NCBI RefSeq assembly: GCF_029227915.1 | Contig: NC_079883.1 | Span: forward strand, 30,134,001-30,198,000 | Source of the DNA: Hydractinia symbiolongicarpus | Lineage: Eukaryota > Cnidaria > Hydrozoa > Anthoathecata > Hydractiniidae | Direction: 5' to 3' | Length of the DNA stretch: 64,000 nucleotides | Shown: in pieces, positions 62,014 to 64,000 of the stretch | How positions within the stretch are numbered: position 1 is the first letter of the stretch | Layout of the letters: every line of letters begins with the position of its first letter | The notes under the pieces: model-generated | Seen by the model: only the letters and a program-made list of their open reading frames with translations | What the model was told of the DNA's origin: nothing | Database searches by the model: none | Position numbers and translations under genes: made by a program

Positions 62014-64000
62014 GTTGCATCGCTTTTAACAGTGAAACGATTGACTGTGGGACTTAATTGAACTGATTCTTGACTGTGACCTTGTAAATGCGATAAATGA
62101 GCCAATTGGGCTCCAAGGAATAACATTCTACTTAATTCGACATAATTGCTGGACTTCAGCCAGTACACTAGGCTCTGTGGTAGTGCCTTATTTAAAAATT
62201 TAGATAAATAAGTCATTTTTTACTGTGGGACTAATCCTGGCCGTTAGCATGCGCTGAAGAAATAGAGACATTCTCAAAAACTACATTTCATCGACTTCTC
62301 TGCGGTATCAATCCGTTTGAGTTACAACGGTTGCGTCACATATTCGTACCAACATGTATTTAGCGATAGTATTCTGATATTACTAGGTTGCATCGCCTTT
62401 AACAGTGAAACGATTGACTGTGGGATTTAATTGAACTAACTTTGGAGTGTGACTTGATAAATGTTATAAATGAGCCAGTTTGTCTACAAGAAATACCATT
62501 CTTCTTAATTCGACATGATTGCTGGAATTCAGCGAGTACACTGGTCTCTGCGGTAGTGCTTTATTTAAAAATTTAGATAAATAAGTCTTTTTTTACTGTG
62601 GAACTAATCCTGGCCGTTAGCACGCGCTGAAGAAATAGAGACATTCTTAAAAACTACATTTCATCGACTTCTCTGCGGTATCAATCCGTTTGAGTTACAA
62701 CGGTTGCGTCACATATTCGTACCAACATGTATTTAGCGATAGTATTCTGATATTACTAGGTTGCATCGCTTTTAACAGTGAGACGATTGACTGTGGGACT
62801 TAATTGAACTGATTTTGGACTTTGACCATAAAAATGTGATAAATGAGCCAGTTTGACTACAAGAAGTAACATTCTTCTTAATTTGACTTAATTGCTGGAA
62901 CTCAGCGATTGCACTGGGCACTGTGGTAGCGTTTTATTTAAAAATTAAGTTAAATAAGTCATTTTTTACTGTGGGACCAATCCCAGCCGTTAGTTCGCAC
63001 TGAAGAAATAGAGACAGTTTCAAAAACTACATTTCATTGACTTTCTCACGGTGTTAATCCGTTTGAGTTACAACGGTTGCGTCACATATTCGTACCAACA
63101 TGTATTTAGTGATTTCTTTCCGATGTGACTAAGATGCATCGCTTTTAACAGTGAAACGATTGACTGTGGGACTTATTTGAACTGATTCTGGACTGTGACC
63201 TTGTAAACTCGATAAATGAGCCAATTGGACTCCAAGGAAAACCATTCTTCTTAATTTGACATGATTGCTGGAATTCAGCGAGTACACTAGGCTCTGTGGT
63301 AGTGCCTTATTTAAAAATTTAGATAAATAAGTCTTTTTTTACTGTGGGACTAATCCTGGCCGTTAGCACGCGCTGAAGAAATAGAGACATTCTCAAAAAC
63401 TACATTTCATCGACTTCTCTGCGGTATCAATCCGTTTGAGTTACAACGGTTGCGTCACATATTCGTACCAACATGTATTTAGCGATAGTATTCTGATATT
63501 ACTAGGTTGCATCGCCTTTAACAGTGAAACGATTGACTGTGGGACTTAATTGAACTAACTTTGGAGTGTGACCTGATAAATGTTATAAATGAGCCAGTTT
63601 GTCTACAAGAATTATCATTCTTCTTAATTTGACTTGATTCTGGAATTCAGCGATTGCACTGGGCGCTGTGGTAGAGTTTTATTTAAAAATTAAGTTAAAT
63701 AAGTCATTTTTTACTGTGGGACCAATCCCAGGCGTTAGTTCGCACTGAAGAAATAGAGACAGTTTCAAAAACTACATTTCATTGACTTTCTAACGGTGTT
63801 AATCCGTTTAAGTTACAACGGTTGCGTCACATATTCGTACCAACATGTATTTAGTGATTTCTTTCCGATGTGACTAAGTTGCATCGCTTTTAACAGTGAA
63901 GCGATTGACTGTGGGACTTATTTGAACTGATTCTGGACTGTGACCTTGTAAACTCGATAAATGAGCCAATTGGTCTCCAAGGAAAACCATTCTTCTTAAT

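Larger units (their letters stand above)
58383..62386 (+). repeat. HOR of 2002 bp, two copies
   Basis: Starts 58383, 58756, 59129, 59502 and 60012 recur as 60385, 60758, 61131, 61504 and 62014. Each unit has four ordinary monomers and one 510-bp aberrant monomer, which explains why the period is not a multiple of 372. Private markers GATGCATCGC, ATTCTAATATTACTAG and GATAAATAAGCC repeat at the offset of 2002 bp. Copy 2 runs on a little and diverges near 62500. Confidence 0.9.
52597..64000 (+). repeat. 372-bp satellite array, right block
   Basis: It resumes at AATGAGCCAATTGGG after insert 3 and continues to the window edge, ending inside the monomer that starts at 63879. Starts include 53024, 53397, 53770, 54143, 54653, 55026, 55399, 55772, 56145, 56518, 56891, 57264, 57637, 58010 and 58383. 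Some monomers have the changed start GATGCATCGC (56518, 57637, 58756, 60758, 63133). The end of the window (63133-64000) repeats 56518-57385 at an offset of about 6615 bp, sharing the private CAAGAATTATCATTC variant, so longer periodicity continues beyond the window. No gene is seen. Confidence 0.96.

Overview
The window is eukaryotic satellite DNA with no protein-coding gene that I can support. From base 1 to 64000 it is a head-to-tail array, all in one orientation, of an AT-rich monomer of about 372 bp. Counted by the recurring phase marker GTTGCATCGCTTTTAACAG there are about 150 monomers. The array is broken only by three related copies of a non-satellite insert. Period, size and layered higher-order structure fit a centromeric, pericentromeric or other heterochromatic satellite. 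The species cannot be fixed. A tRNA-like sequence with A and B box character, two short inverted-repeat DNA elements and AT-rich flanks fit an invertebrate or other metazoan genome, but that is inference.

Layout. (1) 1-43431: satellite with local higher-order repeats (HORs) of different size: a 5-mer of 1861 bp (1491-5212), dimers of 744-746 bp (5585-7076, 16386-17873, 26062-27552, 41482-42973), 4-mers of about 1490 bp (8195-10431, 13034-16012, 34635-37616) and 10-mers of 3721 bp (19365-25950) and 3727 bp (about 27770-35112). (2) 43347-53146: a composite repeat in which a satellite block carries a foreign insert at the same base of the same monomer. The insert is 3066 bp in copy 1 and 2164-2165 bp in copies 2 and 3; 885 bp of satellite separates successive copies. 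(3) 52597-64000: satellite again, with a 2002-bp HOR (58383-62386) and three monomers that are the uninterrupted (empty-site) versions of the one carrying the insert.

The insert is a mosaic: a purine-rich GGCAA/AGGCA minisatellite, AT-rich unique DNA, a tRNA-like sequence on the minus strand, a 475-bp element with 20-bp terminal inverted repeats, and a second inverted-repeat element of about 790 bp holding its own tandem repeats (complete only in copy 1). It ends in a GC-rich tail with a hairpin. A 3-bp AAT duplication flanks it. Copies 2 and 3 share a 902-903-bp deletion and several point differences from copy 1.

The strongest observations are the insert's capture into a higher-order unit and amplification with the satellite, empty sites still present in the same array, and an aberrant 509-510-bp monomer whose internal breakpoint recurs seven times. 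Together they let much of the order of events be read from one window. Short open frames, mostly antisense in the monomers, are by-products of the repeat and are not annotated as genes.
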